Source: Martinezella multihospitum (GTDB lineage Bacteria; Pseudomonadota; Alphaproteobacteria; Rhizobiales; Rhizobiaceae). From it: DNA of 64,000 nucleotides. Made by a program: the position numbers and the translations under genes. The notes below the pieces were generated by a model. It was not told the DNA's origin. It saw only the letters and a list, made by a program, of their open reading frames with translations, and made no database searches. The stretch lies in assembly GCF_900094585.1 (NCBI RefSeq), contig NZ_FMAG01000003.1, forward strand, positions 372,001 through 436,000. The letters are read 5' to 3'. Each line of letters starts with the position of its first letter. Position 1 is the stretch's first letter. This document shows positions 35,388-43,721 of the stretch, in pieces.

Positions 35388-36801
35388 CGAGCGTTGCCTC
35401 TAGCAGTCTGGCAATCCTCGCGGCCGCCGCATCGGCCGCCTGCACCTCCATGCGGGCAATGCCGAGCAGCAATCCCGGCCGCGCAGGCCCCAGATACAGC
35501 GCCGAGATCGGCCGCACCGCGAAGCCATTTGAATTGATCACACGCGCCGCGGCAAGATCATCGGTCGCGATGTTCCAGAACCAGCTTGCCAGCTGCAGCC
35601 CGCCACCACCCACTCCGATTTTCAGGCGATTGCCGCAATGGCGATCGAGCGCCGAGACGGTGGCCGCCATGCGCTCCGCATAGATAGCGTTCATGTGCCT
35701 CAGATGCGCACGAAACCGCCCCTCACGCATGAAATCGGCAAGTGCGGCCTGGATATGAACGGACACGACGGCGCCCCTGAGCCGCTGCGCCGCCTCGGTC
35801 GCCAGCAGAAGCCGCGAGGGAATGACGGCATAGGCGACCCGCAGGCCGGGCGCGAGCGTCTTCGAGAAGGTGCCGATATAGGCGACTACCTCGCCGTGAT
35901 CGATGCCCTGCAGGGCGGCGATCGGGCGCGAGGCATACTGGAACTCGCTGTCGTAATCGTCTTCCAGCACGATCGCGCCGTTGGCGCGGGCAAATTCCAG
36001 CAAGGCGAGACGGCGCGGCAGGCTCATCGTGACGCCGGTCGGATATTGATGCGAGGGCGTAACATAGATCAGCCGCGGCGATGGCCCGGTTCCTCGCGCA
36101 ATGTCGATGCCCTCGGCATCGCAGGGCACCGGCACCAAGCTGGCTCCCGCCATCCGCAGGATGGCCTGCGCGCTAGCATAGCCCGGGTCTTCCATCCAGA
36201 CGATGTCGCCGGGATGATCGGGCTGAAGCAACACGCTCGCAAGCAGCCCGATTGCAGCACCCGTCGACGGCACGATCACGATCTGCTCGGGACGAGCGAC
36301 CACACCGCGCGTTGACGAAATATGGTCGAGGATAGCCTCGCGCAGTTCGCGAACGCCGCCAAGATCGCTGTAGCCGAGATCATGCACTCGCAACGACCGG
36401 CCGCGAGCGCCGAGACAACGTGCCCAGGCGGCATGGGGAAAGGTCGAGACATCGGGCACCCCCGGCTCGAACAAACCTCCCTTTTTGAATTCCGTAACGC
36501 GAGGAAGCTTTGGCGGCGGCGGAGCGGCCTGACCCGATAATGGCGGCGTCTGGAAGGCGGCAACACGGGTCGCCGCACCTGATGTCGAGTGCAGATAGCC
36601 CTCCGCCTTCAGGCGATCATAAGCGTTGACCACGGTCGAGCGCGCAACGCCGAACGAAACAGCCATCGACCGCGTCGACGGCACGCGCTGCCCCGCCGGT
36701 AGCTGCCCCTGCAGGATACGCTCGCGCATCAGGCGATAGACTTGCCCCTCCAGATCACCCGAACTCCGATCGAGTGCCGGCCATTGCGCCACCGCTACCA
36801 T
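35377..36801 (-). CDS. MocR/GabR-type regulator (GntR winged helix fused to aminotransferase fold)
   Basis: A 474-residue protein. Residues about 15-85 are a GntR winged helix (LMRERILQGQLPAGQRVPST and then YLHSTSGAATRV). The rest is a fold-type I aminotransferase domain with the PLP Lys in TFSKTLAPGLRVAY and the N-x-x-x-Y-D type motif IVLEDDYDSEFQY. It is divergent from a pyridoxamine-phosphate-oxidase-like gene. Such regulators use PLP, with or without an amine, as effector (PdxR, GabR, TauR). The adjacent gene suggests a vitamin B6 link, but this is inference. Confidence 0.9.
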   Translation of the reverse strand: MVAVAQWPALDRSSGDLEGQVYRLMRERILQGQLPAGQRVPSTRSMAVSFGVARSTVVNAYDRLKAEGYLHSTSGAATRVAAFQTPPLSGQAAPPPPKLPRVTEFKKGGLFEPGVPDVSTFPHAAWARCLGARGRSLRVHDLGYSDLGGVRELREAILDHISSTRGVVARPEQIVIVPSTGAAIGLLASVLLQPDHPGDIVWMEDPGYASAQAILRMAGASLVPVPCDAEGIDIARGTGPSPRLIYVTPSHQYPTGVTMSLPRRLALLEFARANGAIVLEDDYDSEFQYASRPIAALQGIDHGEVVAYIGTFSKTLAPGLRVAYAVIPSRLLLATEAAQRLRGAVVSVHIQAALADFMREGRFRAHLRHMNAIYAERMAATVSALDRHCGNRLKIGVGGGGLQLASWFWNIATDDLAAARVINSNGFAVRPISALYLGPARPGLLLGIARMEVQAADAAAARIARLLEATLVSA

Positions 36802-36810
36802 GAAACCTCG

Positions 36811-36838
36811 ACTGGTCTGCTAAAAATCAAAAAACTGG
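36811..36838. promoter_or_regulatory. Candidate MocR binding region (direct repeat)
   Basis: ACTGGTC at 36811 and ACTGGCC at 36834 are direct repeats 23 bases apart, across an A-rich spacer in the divergent promoter gap. Direct repeats about two helical turns apart are usual for MocR-type dimers. Confidence 0.35.
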
Positions 36839-36895
36839 CCGTTTATAGCCTACCTCTTTGCTGGCAGAGATCAACGCTCAATCGACGAGGATGAC

Positions 36896-37579
36896 ATGGC
36901 CGATCACTATCCGCCCGACAGCAATATCTATCCGGCCACCGAACGCACCCGTGTGCGGCGCAGCCCGAAGCGTGGCAGCCACGCCCATGCCGACGTTCAC
37001 GCCATTCTGGACGCCGCCCCGCTCTGTCACGTCGGCTACGTTATCAATGGCGCGCCCTATGTGACGCCAACCCTGCATTGGCGCGAGGGTGACTATGTCT
37101 ATTGGCACGGCTCGTCCGCCAGTCGCTTTCTGCGTGCCGCGGAAGACATGCCTGTCTGCCTGACCTGCAGCATCATGGACGGCTATGTGATGGCCCGTTC
37201 CGCCTTCAATCACTCCGTCAATTATCGCTCTGCCATGGTCTTCGGCACGGCTCGCCTGATCGATGATGTCGAGGAGAAGACGGATGCGCTACGCCGTTTC
37301 GTCGAAGACCTGTTTCCCGGCCGCTGGGACAGCTTGCGGCCGATGACCAAGCAGGAGGTCAAGGCAACCTCCGTGATGTGGATGAAAATCGACGAGGCTT
37401 CGGCCAAGGTCCGCAATGGGCCGCCCGGCGATATCGACGAGGCAAATCATCCGGTCTGGGCCGGCGTCCTGCCGATCGAAAGCCGTCTGGTACCGCCGCA
37501 GCCGGCGCCCGGCTTGCCCGACGAGATGGAACTGCCACAATCCCTGGCGGAGCTGATACAATCCGGACGGCTCCGTTAG
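36896..37579 (+). CDS. Pyridoxamine 5'-phosphate oxidase-like FMN-binding protein (NimA-like group)
   Basis: A 227-residue protein. The split-barrel features are CHVGYVINGAPYVTPTLHWREG, DYVYWHGSSASRFLR and VMARSAFNHSVNYRSAMVFG. These are the conserved parts of the COG3467 flavoprotein group, which includes NimA-type nitroimidazole reductases, not of true PdxH. The gene is divergent from the MocR-type regulator, which probably controls it. An FMN- or heme-dependent redox function is likely but unproven. Confidence 0.85.
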   Translation: MADHYPPDSNIYPATERTRVRRSPKRGSHAHADVHAILDAAPLCHVGYVINGAPYVTPTLHWREGDYVYWHGSSASRFLRAAEDMPVCLTCSIMDGYVMARSAFNHSVNYRSAMVFGTARLIDDVEEKTDALRRFVEDLFPGRWDSLRPMTKQEVKATSVMWMKIDEASAKVRNGPPGDIDEANHPVWAGVLPIESRLVPPQPAPGLPDEMELPQSLAELIQSGRLR

Positions 37580-37640
37580 AGCATTGTTTTTACGCAATTC
37601 CAGGCACAAACCGCTTCGCACTTTTGCTGGACTTGCTCTA
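37577..37640. repeat. Rhizobial intergenic palindromic element
   Basis: The segment begins TAGAGCATTGTTTTTACG and ends TTGCTCTA, with internal CAATTCCAG and CTGGACTTG, which together make an imperfect palindrome of 64 bases. Elements with the AGAGCA...TTTTTACGCAATTCC pattern and a matching TGCTCT end are scattered between genes in Rhizobium genomes. Its first bases are the stop of the preceding gene, so it may also act as its terminator. Confidence 0.6.
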
Positions 37641-37670
37641 GGCTGCATTTGATGACCAAAGGACTTTGAC

Positions 37671-38333
37671 ATGGATCTCACGAACTGGAAGGGCGTGTCC
37701 CGCCCCGAGCGCATTACCCTTGAAGGTCGCTATACAAAGATCGAGCCGCTTGACGTGGCACGCCATGGCCGGGACCTGCTGGCCTCGGCGCAAGCGCCTG
37801 GAGCGGACGATCGCTTCCGCTATCTCTTTGAAGACGCACCCGCCGACCAGGCTGCTTTCTCGCCCTGGCTTGAGAAAGCCGCATCCAGCGCCGATCCGCT
37901 CTTCTTCGCGACGATCGACAAGCGCACGGGCCGCGCCGAAGGCCGGCAGGCGCTGATGCGCATCGACAGCACACATGGCGTTATCGAGATCGGCAGCATC
38001 CTCTGGGGACCAGCGATCGCCCGCAGCCGCGTGACGACCGAAACGCTCTATCTGTTCGCATCCTACGTCTTCGACACGCTCGGCTATCGCCGCTTCGAAT
38101 GGAAATGCAACAACCTCAACGAACCATCGAAGCGGGCAGCCGAACGCTTTGGCTTCGTTTTCGAAGGGATCTTCCGCCAGCATATGGTTGCGAAGGGCCA
38201 GAACCGCGACACCGCCTGGTTTGCCGTGATCGATGCCGACTGGCCGCGGCTGAAGGCTGGCTACGAACGCTGGCTGGCCCCGGAGAATTTCGATGAGACC
38301 GGACACCAGAAGACCAAGCTGACCTTCGGATAG
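37671..38333 (+). CDS. GNAT family N-acetyltransferase (RimL-like)
   Basis: A 220-residue protein. The pattern ATIDKRTGRAEGRQALMRID, the acetyl-CoA segment GSILWGPAIARSRVTTETLY and the C-terminal NEPSKRAAERFGFVFEGIFRQ mark the RimJ/RimL-type GNAT group with an N-terminal helical extension. The ending YERWLAPENFD is typical of rhizobial members. Substrate not predictable. The gene stands alone. Confidence 0.87.
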   Translation: MDLTNWKGVSRPERITLEGRYTKIEPLDVARHGRDLLASAQAPGADDRFRYLFEDAPADQAAFSPWLEKAASSADPLFFATIDKRTGRAEGRQALMRIDSTHGVIEIGSILWGPAIARSRVTTETLYLFASYVFDTLGYRRFEWKCNNLNEPSKRAAERFGFVFEGIFRQHMVAKGQNRDTAWFAVIDADWPRLKAGYERWLAPENFDETGHQKTKLTFG

Positions 38334-38359
38334 GGTGCCCCTTCCATACCGACCCCGGC

Positions 38360-38800
38360 CTATAGGAGCTTGCGAAAATAAACCACGCGCCTGGTTTCGA
38401 TAAAGCCGATCGCGGCATGGAAGGCATGGCTCGCAAGATTGTCGATCAGCGCATCCGAGGCAAACTCCGTGCAGCCGGCGGCCCGATCCCAGGTGGCGAC
38501 CGCCTGGCATAACCCCCGCGCCATCCCTCCGCGCCGATGTTCAGGGCGCACATAGATGCCTTCGAGAAAGAGAACTGGCGACGTCTTGCAGCCATTGACG
38601 TAATCGTGCCGCAATGTCGCTTCAGCAAAACCGACGACATGACCGGCAGAATCGATCGCAAGAAACGCAACAGCATTTTCATTGGCGCGAAATTGCGCCA
38701 GTTCCGCGCGATGATGTTCGAACGAACCATGGGGCCAAAGCTCCACGCGCAAGCGCGCCCAGCCCTCCAAATATTCGTCTGCTGCCTGCTCTATCCGCAT
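38360..38800 (-). CDS. AAC(6')-like aminoglycoside N-acetyltransferase (GNAT)
   Basis: The ATG at 38800, with AGGAGA eight bases upstream, gives 146 residues; the longer frame upstream is rejected. The text LRVELWPHGSFEHHRAEL, RHDYVNGCKTSPVLFLEGIY and GFIETRRVVYFRKLL closely follows the aminoglycoside 6'-N-acetyltransferases of the AAC(6')-Iz/Ig type. The sequence EGIYVRPEHRRGGMARGL is the acetyl-CoA loop. No mobile element flanks it, so it looks like an intrinsic chromosomal relative rather than an acquired resistance gene; activity on aminoglycosides is inferred. Confidence 0.8.
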   Translation of the reverse strand: MRIEQAADEYLEGWARLRVELWPHGSFEHHRAELAQFRANENAVAFLAIDSAGHVVGFAEATLRHDYVNGCKTSPVLFLEGIYVRPEHRRGGMARGLCQAVATWDRAAGCTEFASDALIDNLASHAFHAAIGFIETRRVVYFRKLL

Positions 38801-38933
38801 GTTTCGATCTCCTATCCAACTGCCGATCGCCGGCGAACGGAAAAATTTCGCTTTCGACTCCACAATCATCGCGCTACATATCCCACATACTCACGCGTAA
38901 ATTTTTCGCTGATCAGAATCTGAGGATGATGGA

Positions 38934-39929
38934 ATGATATTTCAAAGCAGTTCGCGTCTTTACGCTGCTGTTTCCTCCCTGCTGTGGCCCGCCATCTTCT
39001 GTGCCGGATTGACCGGTGCATATTTTGCCTTCGAGTCGAATATGCATCTGCTCTGGTTCAACGTCGTCTATCTGTCGACGGTGGCGATGATTGCCCTTTT
39101 CGAGCGGTTGATGCCCTACGAAAAGACCTGGCAGAAGCGTGATGGCGAAACGTTCAACGATATTGCCCACACACTGCTGAACAAGGGCGGCGTGCAGATT
39201 GCCGCCGCGATCGGCACCTCCTTCCCGATGGCCGTCGCGACCGTCGCGCAGCCGGCGCTGAGCTACCATTCGCATTTCTGGCCGGATCAATGGCCTATGG
39301 CGCTCCAAGTGGTACTCGGCCTCGTCATCGCCGAGTTCGGCCTCTATATGGCCCATCGTCTCGCGCACGAGCATCTGTCGCTTTGGCGCTTCCACGCGCT
39401 GCATCACAGCGTCGAACGGCTATGGGTCATAAACACAGGCCGCTTCCACGTCATCGATACGCTGTTCAAGATCGCGCTCGGCCAGATCCCGCTCTATCTG
39501 CTCGGCGCGCCGTTGCCGGTCTTCCTCTGGATCGGTGCGGTCACGGCTTTCATCGGCCTGCTCACGCATTGTAACGTCGACATACGCACCGGCCCGCTCG
39601 ACCTCATTTTTTCGACGCCGCGCCTCCATCGCTGGCATCATTCCAAGATTCTTGCCGAGGGAAATACGAATTATGGGGAAAACCTCGTGATCTGGGATCA
39701 GCTTCTCGGCACTTTCTACAACCCGCCGCGTCCATCCTCGACCGATATCGGCATCACGGGCAAGGTGGCCAAGGGTTTCCTCGCCCAGCTCGCCCAACCC
39801 TTCTCCCGGAAAGGCCGCAAGGAGATTATCGGCAAGAAGCCCAAGGAACTGATTCTCAAAGAGGAACAAGCCGCAAAGGCCGCCGCCGAAAGGCAACGCG
39901 CCGCTGCCTCTATGCGAAAATCGGGCTGA
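38934..39929 (+). CDS. Di-iron fatty-acyl hydroxylase/sterol desaturase family protein
   Basis: A 331-residue membrane protein. The histidine clusters of the family are all present: H141-x3-H145-x-H147, H154-x2-H157-H158 and H232-x2-H235-H236, plus H212. Four hydrophobic segments precede and separate them. A long basic/charged tail (residues about 285-331, KRGRK-, EEQAAKAAAERQ-like) follows. The R. tropici ornithine-lipid hydroxylase OlsE belongs to this superfamily and is of similar size, so lipid hydroxylation is a reasonable guess; the sequence alone does not prove the substrate. Confidence 0.82.
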   Translation: MIFQSSSRLYAAVSSLLWPAIFCAGLTGAYFAFESNMHLLWFNVVYLSTVAMIALFERLMPYEKTWQKRDGETFNDIAHTLLNKGGVQIAAAIGTSFPMAVATVAQPALSYHSHFWPDQWPMALQVVLGLVIAEFGLYMAHRLAHEHLSLWRFHALHHSVERLWVINTGRFHVIDTLFKIALGQIPLYLLGAPLPVFLWIGAVTAFIGLLTHCNVDIRTGPLDLIFSTPRLHRWHHSKILAEGNTNYGENLVIWDQLLGTFYNPPRPSSTDIGITGKVAKGFLAQLAQPFSRKGRKEIIGKKPKELILKEEQAAKAAAERQRAAASMRKSG

Positions 39930-40089
39930 GGAAATGCGCGAAAGGCGCACCCGTTTCGCGTTTGAGCGGGTGCATTGTCGCGTATGCCTTGTGGACAGAA
40001 ACATCGTGAAAAATTGCAGCCCCGCAATATGCGTATTTCGGTTTCAAACCGAGAAGATCTTGTCATTTAACGTGTATTGAAAAAGGCAG

Positions 40090-40114
40090 GCTGGGGGTTT
40101 ACCTAACTCCCAGC
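40090..40114 (+). terminator. Leader hairpin upstream of the E1-lipoyl-KASIII gene
   Basis: GCTGGGGGTT-TACCT-AACTCCCAGC forms a 10-bp stem with one G-T wobble, followed by ATTTAATTC and 37 bases before the ATG at 40151. It may be an attenuator of this gene or the end of a transcript coming from upstream. Confidence 0.5.
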
Positions 40115-40150
40115 ATTTAATTCAGACGAAAGATCAGGAAAATCATTGAG

Positions 40151-43100
40151 ATGGAAGGGAGATTTGCAACAGAATACCTTAAGCAACTTCACAGAATATT
40201 TTTCATTTCCAGAGAAATAGATCGCCTTGAGCGAGAATTCATCAAGCAGGGCATAGCACATTTCCATGTTTCCGGCGCCGGTCATGAGTCCACGGCGCTT
40301 CTCAACGAATTCCTTCAGGACGACGACTGGCTGCATCTGCATTATCGCGACAAGGCCCTGATGCTGGCGCGCGGCATGCCCATTCGTGAGTTCTTTTCCA
40401 GCCTGCTTGCAACAGCCAATTCTCATTCCGCCGGCCGGCAGATGAGCGCGCATCTGTCCTCCCGCGCTCTCAACATCACATCGATCGTCGGCCCCGTCGG
40501 CAACAATGCCCTGCACGCCGTCGGCGTCGCGGCATCGTTGAAGCACAAGCCCGGCATGCCGATCGCCATCTGTTGCGTCGGCGATGGCACCACGCAGCAG
40601 GGCGAATTCCTCGAAGCGGTCGCCGAAGCTGTACGCAGCCAGTATCCCGTCGTCTTCGTCATTGAGGACAACAGCTTCTCCATCTCGACGCGCACAAGCA
40701 AGCAGACCTTCTTCGATCTGCCCGCCGGCCCGGCCTCCTCTTTCTACGGCATCGATATCATCCGCACGGATGGCGACGATCTCACCGCATCGCGCGACGC
40801 CTTCCGCAAGGCCGTCCGTCACAGCCGCAACAACCGCACGCCGAGCATCGTGCTTTTGAATGTCGAGCGCCTTTCCGACCACACCAACGCCGACGATCAG
40901 AAGACCTATCGCACCCTGCTCGAAATCGAGGCAGGCTCCTCGCGCGATCCGCTGCCAAATCTGCGGGCGATGCTGCAGAAGGCCGGTGTCGATGCCGACG
41001 CCCTGCAAAAGATCGAACGGGAACTGGTTGCGGAAGTGCAGGCCGAAGCCGGCCTTGCGCGCAAGGAGGACGCCCCCAAGGTCGAGCCGGATGCAAAGGC
41101 TCCCTATCCGGCGTCATTCGACGGCAAGACGGAATATCGCGGCAACGACGCGGCATCGACGCTGACGATGCGCGAGGCTCTTAATGTGGTTCTCGACAAG
41201 CAGCTTGCCGCCAATCCGGAAGTCGTTCTGTTCGGTCAAGATATCGAAGATCCGAAAGGCGATGTTTTCGGCGTCACCCGCGGCCTCAGCACGAAATATC
41301 CCGACCGCGTTCACAACGCCGCTCTCACCGAGTCGACGATCGTCGGCACCGCCGTCGGCCGCGCGCTGGCGGGACAGCGTCCCGTCGCTTTCCTGCAATT
41401 CGCCGATTTCCTGCCGCTCGCCTATAATCAGATCGTCTCGGAAATGGGCAGCATGTTCTGGCGCAGCAACGGCGCCTGGGAAGCACCTGTTATCCTCATG
41501 GTGAGCTGCGGCGGCTACAAGCCCGGCCTCGGCCCGTTCCATGCCCAGAGTTTCGAGGGGATGCTGGCGCACACGCCGGGCATCGACGTCGTCATGCCCT
41601 CCAGCGCTGGCGACGCTGCCGGCCTGCTGAATGCCGCCTTCGAATCCCGGCGTCCGACCGTCTTCCTTTATCCGAAGGCCGTGCTCAACAATTCCGACGG
41701 CCGTACCTCCGAGGATTTGGACAAGCATTTCGTCCATCCCGGCCTGTCGCGCCATGTCGCCCGCGGCCGCGACATCACGCTCGTCAGCTACGGCAACACC
41801 GTTTCGCTCTGCGCCAATGCCGCAAGCGCCTTCGAGGCCCAGGGCTTCTCCGTCGAGGTGATCGATCTCCGTTCGATCTCGCCATGGGATGAGAAGGAAG
41901 TTTTGGCGAGTGCACGGCGCACGCGCCGCCTGATCGTCGTCCATGAAGATAACCGCACCGTCGGCATGGGTGCGGAAATCATCGCCACCGTCACCGAGAA
42001 GACTGATGTACCCGTTGTGGTGCGCAGGCTCGCCCGCTCGGACGCTCACATTCCCTTCAATTTCCGCAATCAGCTAGAGACCCTGCCCTCCTATCGCAAG
42101 CTGGTCGACCTGATGGCCGAAGTCCTCGAATGCGAGGTGACCTGGCACGAAGAGGATGACAGCGGCCCGACGGCAGCGATCAAGGCGATCGGCTCCGGCC
42201 CTGCCGACGAAAACGTGCTGGTGACCGACATGCTCGTCAAGCCCGGCGACACGATCGAAGTCGGCCAGCTCGTTGCCGTCGTCGAAGCGACGAAGGCCTC
42301 CGTCGAAATCTGCGCCAATATCGGCGGTGTCGTGCAGGAGGTCTTCGCCAAGATCGGCGATCAGATCGCCACGGACAGTCCGCTTCTGACCGTCGATGCC
42401 AATCGCGATCTGAGCGAGCAGAACTTCGCGCTCGCCTCCGAAATCCAGAACAAGTTCGTGCTGCGGCGGCTGAAATCGCATGTGATCCCGACGCTGCGCC
42501 GTCATACCGGCAGCTTCTCCGAGATTGCCATCAACGGCATCGGCTTCGCCACCGGCGCCCGCCGCGTCACCAACGAAGAGATCATCCACAATTGGCCGAA
42601 CCGCCGTGCCGACGAGATCCTGGCGTTGACGGGCATCAAGAGCCGCTTCTGGGTCGGCCCTGATGAAGGCACGCTGAGCCTCGCGACGAAGGCTGCCCGC
42701 GATCTCCTCAAGCAGAACCAGATGTCGATCCACGATGTCGATCTGGTGATTGCCGCCACCGGCACGCCCGATATCGCCACGCCGTCGCTCGCAAGCCGCG
42801 TCGCGGTTGCCGTCGCCGAAGATGGCGTGCGGCCGTCACTAGCCGCATATGACATGGGTGCGGCCTGCTCCGGCTATCTCTACGCCCTGCAGCAAGCCTA
42901 TGATTTCATTGCGCAGCAGAACGACGCCAAGGTACTCATCATCACCTCGGAAGTCCTGTCGCCGCTGCTCGACATGAATGATTTCTCGACCGCGATACTC
43001 TTCGGCGATGCCGCAACGGCCAGCCTCGTCACCAGTCGCGACATGGCGCGCAACCCGCTCTTTACGGCAAGCCGTCCGATCGTCAGCGGCCGGCCGGAGC

Positions 43101-43474
43101 CGGGCGACCTGCTCTACGTGCCGCTGCCGGATGATGGCGTGATCGCGATGAACGGCCGCTCGGTCTTCACCGAAGCCGTGCATTCTATGACCCGATCGAT
43201 CGAGAATGCCTGCGTCGATGCCGGCATCGAGCTTGCCAATCTCGATCTGCTCGTGCCGCACCAGGCAAATCAGCGCATCATCGACACGATTGCCAAGCGC
43301 AGCGGCCGCCCGGCCCTCAGCGTCATCGAGACCTATGGCAACACCAGCTCGTCGAGCATTCCGCTCGCCATGCTGCATGTCGCCAATGAGCGTTCCGAAC
43401 CGCTCAACCTCGGTCTCGTGGCCTTCGGCGGTGGCATGACGGCAGGTGCTGCAATCGTGCGGACCGTGAAGTAA
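40151..43474 (+). CDS. Multidomain enzyme: alpha-keto-acid dehydrogenase E1 alpha + E1 beta + lipoyl domain + FabH-like ketosynthase (KASIII)
   Basis: A 1107-residue fused protein. Residues about 1-300 are E1 alpha with the thiamine diphosphate motif G144-D-G-T-T-Q-Q-G-E and a downstream E-D-N. About 335-680 are E1 beta (ALTESTIVGTAVGRALAGQ, FADFLPLAYNQIVSEMG). About 690-765 are a lipoyl domain with the Lys in VVEATK715ASVE. About 785-1107 are a ketosynthase III with the complete triad C906 (AACSGYLY), H1037 (VPHQAN) and N1064 (YGNTSSSS). No E2 acyltransferase domain is present. The likely chemistry is oxidative decarboxylation of an alpha-keto acid, loading of the acyl group on the lipoyl arm, and its condensation with an acyl-carrier extender. 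Neighbours give no substrate. Reading frame and codon use are normal throughout. Confidence 0.9.
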   Translation: MEGRFATEYLKQLHRIFFISREIDRLEREFIKQGIAHFHVSGAGHESTALLNEFLQDDDWLHLHYRDKALMLARGMPIREFFSSLLATANSHSAGRQMSAHLSSRALNITSIVGPVGNNALHAVGVAASLKHKPGMPIAICCVGDGTTQQGEFLEAVAEAVRSQYPVVFVIEDNSFSISTRTSKQTFFDLPAGPASSFYGIDIIRTDGDDLTASRDAFRKAVRHSRNNRTPSIVLLNVERLSDHTNADDQKTYRTLLEIEAGSSRDPLPNLRAMLQKAGVDADALQKIERELVAEVQAEAGLARKEDAPKVEPDAKAPYPASFDGKTEYRGNDAASTLTMREALNVVLDKQLAANPEVVLFGQDIEDPKGDVFGVTRGLSTKYPDRVHNAALTESTIVGTAVGRALAGQRPVAFLQFADFLPLAYNQIVSEMGSMFWRSNGAWEAPVILMVSCGGYKPGLGPFHAQSFEGMLAHTPGIDVVMPSSAGDAAGLLNAAFESRRPTVFLYPKAVLNNSDGRTSEDLDKHFVHPGLSRHVARGRDITLVSYGNTVSLCANAASAFEAQGFSVEVIDLRSISPWDEKEVLASARRTRRLIVVHEDNRTVGMGAEIIATVTEKTDVPVVVRRLARSDAHIPFNFRNQLETLPSYRKLVDLMAEVLECEVTWHEEDDSGPTAAIKAIGSGPADENVLVTDMLVKPGDTIEVGQLVAVVEATKASVEICANIGGVVQEVFAKIGDQIATDSPLLTVDANRDLSEQNFALASEIQNKFVLRRLKSHVIPTLRRHTGSFSEIAINGIGFATGARRVTNEEIIHNWPNRRADEILALTGIKSRFWVGPDEGTLSLATKAARDLLKQNQMSIHDVDLVIAATGTPDIATPSLASRVAVAVAEDGVRPSLAAYDMGAACSGYLYALQQAYDFIAQQNDAKVLIITSEVLSPLLDMNDFSTAILFGDAATASLVTSRDMARNPLFTASRPIVSGRPEPGDLLYVPLPDDGVIAMNGRSVFTEAVHSMTRSIENACVDAGIELANLDLLVPHQANQRIIDTIAKRSGRPALSVIETYGNTSSSSIPLAMLHVANERSEPLNLGLVAFGGGMTAGAAIVRTVK

Positions 43475-43510
43475 TCACGGTTCCTCCCCTAACGCTCCAC
43501 TCAAAATTCT

Positions 43511-43550
43511 ATGCAGCGCGGCCGATTGGCCGCGCTTTGCATATGGTTTT
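43511..43550 (+). terminator. Terminator after the E1-lipoyl-KASIII gene
   Basis: ATGC-AGCGCGGCC-GATT-GGCCGCGCT-TT-GCAT is a 9-bp perfect stem with matching outer ends, about 40 bases after the stop, followed by ATATGGTTTTTT. Confidence 0.75.
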
Positions 43551-43689
43551 TTCGCGCCCAGTCACTACATATACGCGAGCTCGCAAAATGCTTGATCGCC
43601 CATAGGCAGAGAGAAGCATCAAATTTCTGCAACCTATGCGGCCCATCATTCATTACAATTCATTCGAATTTGACGCCACGCTCCCTTGA

Positions 43690-43710
43690 AAAGCACCGTA
43701 GCGGTGCTTT
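43690..43710 (+). other. Perfect hairpin just upstream of the TnpB-like/PspA frame
   Basis: AAAGCACCG-TAG-CGGTGCTTT is a 9-bp perfect stem with a 3-base loop, ending 11 bases before the ATG at 43722. It overlaps the place where a ribosome binding site is expected and could limit translation of the upstream half of this frame. Confidence 0.6.
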
Positions 43711-43721
43711 ACTTGAAGGCC

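Noticed and set aside
39947..39973. GCACCCG/CGGGTGC hairpin after the di-iron hydroxylase gene
   Set aside because: Seven base pairs with a long loop and no T-run; too weak to call a terminator.
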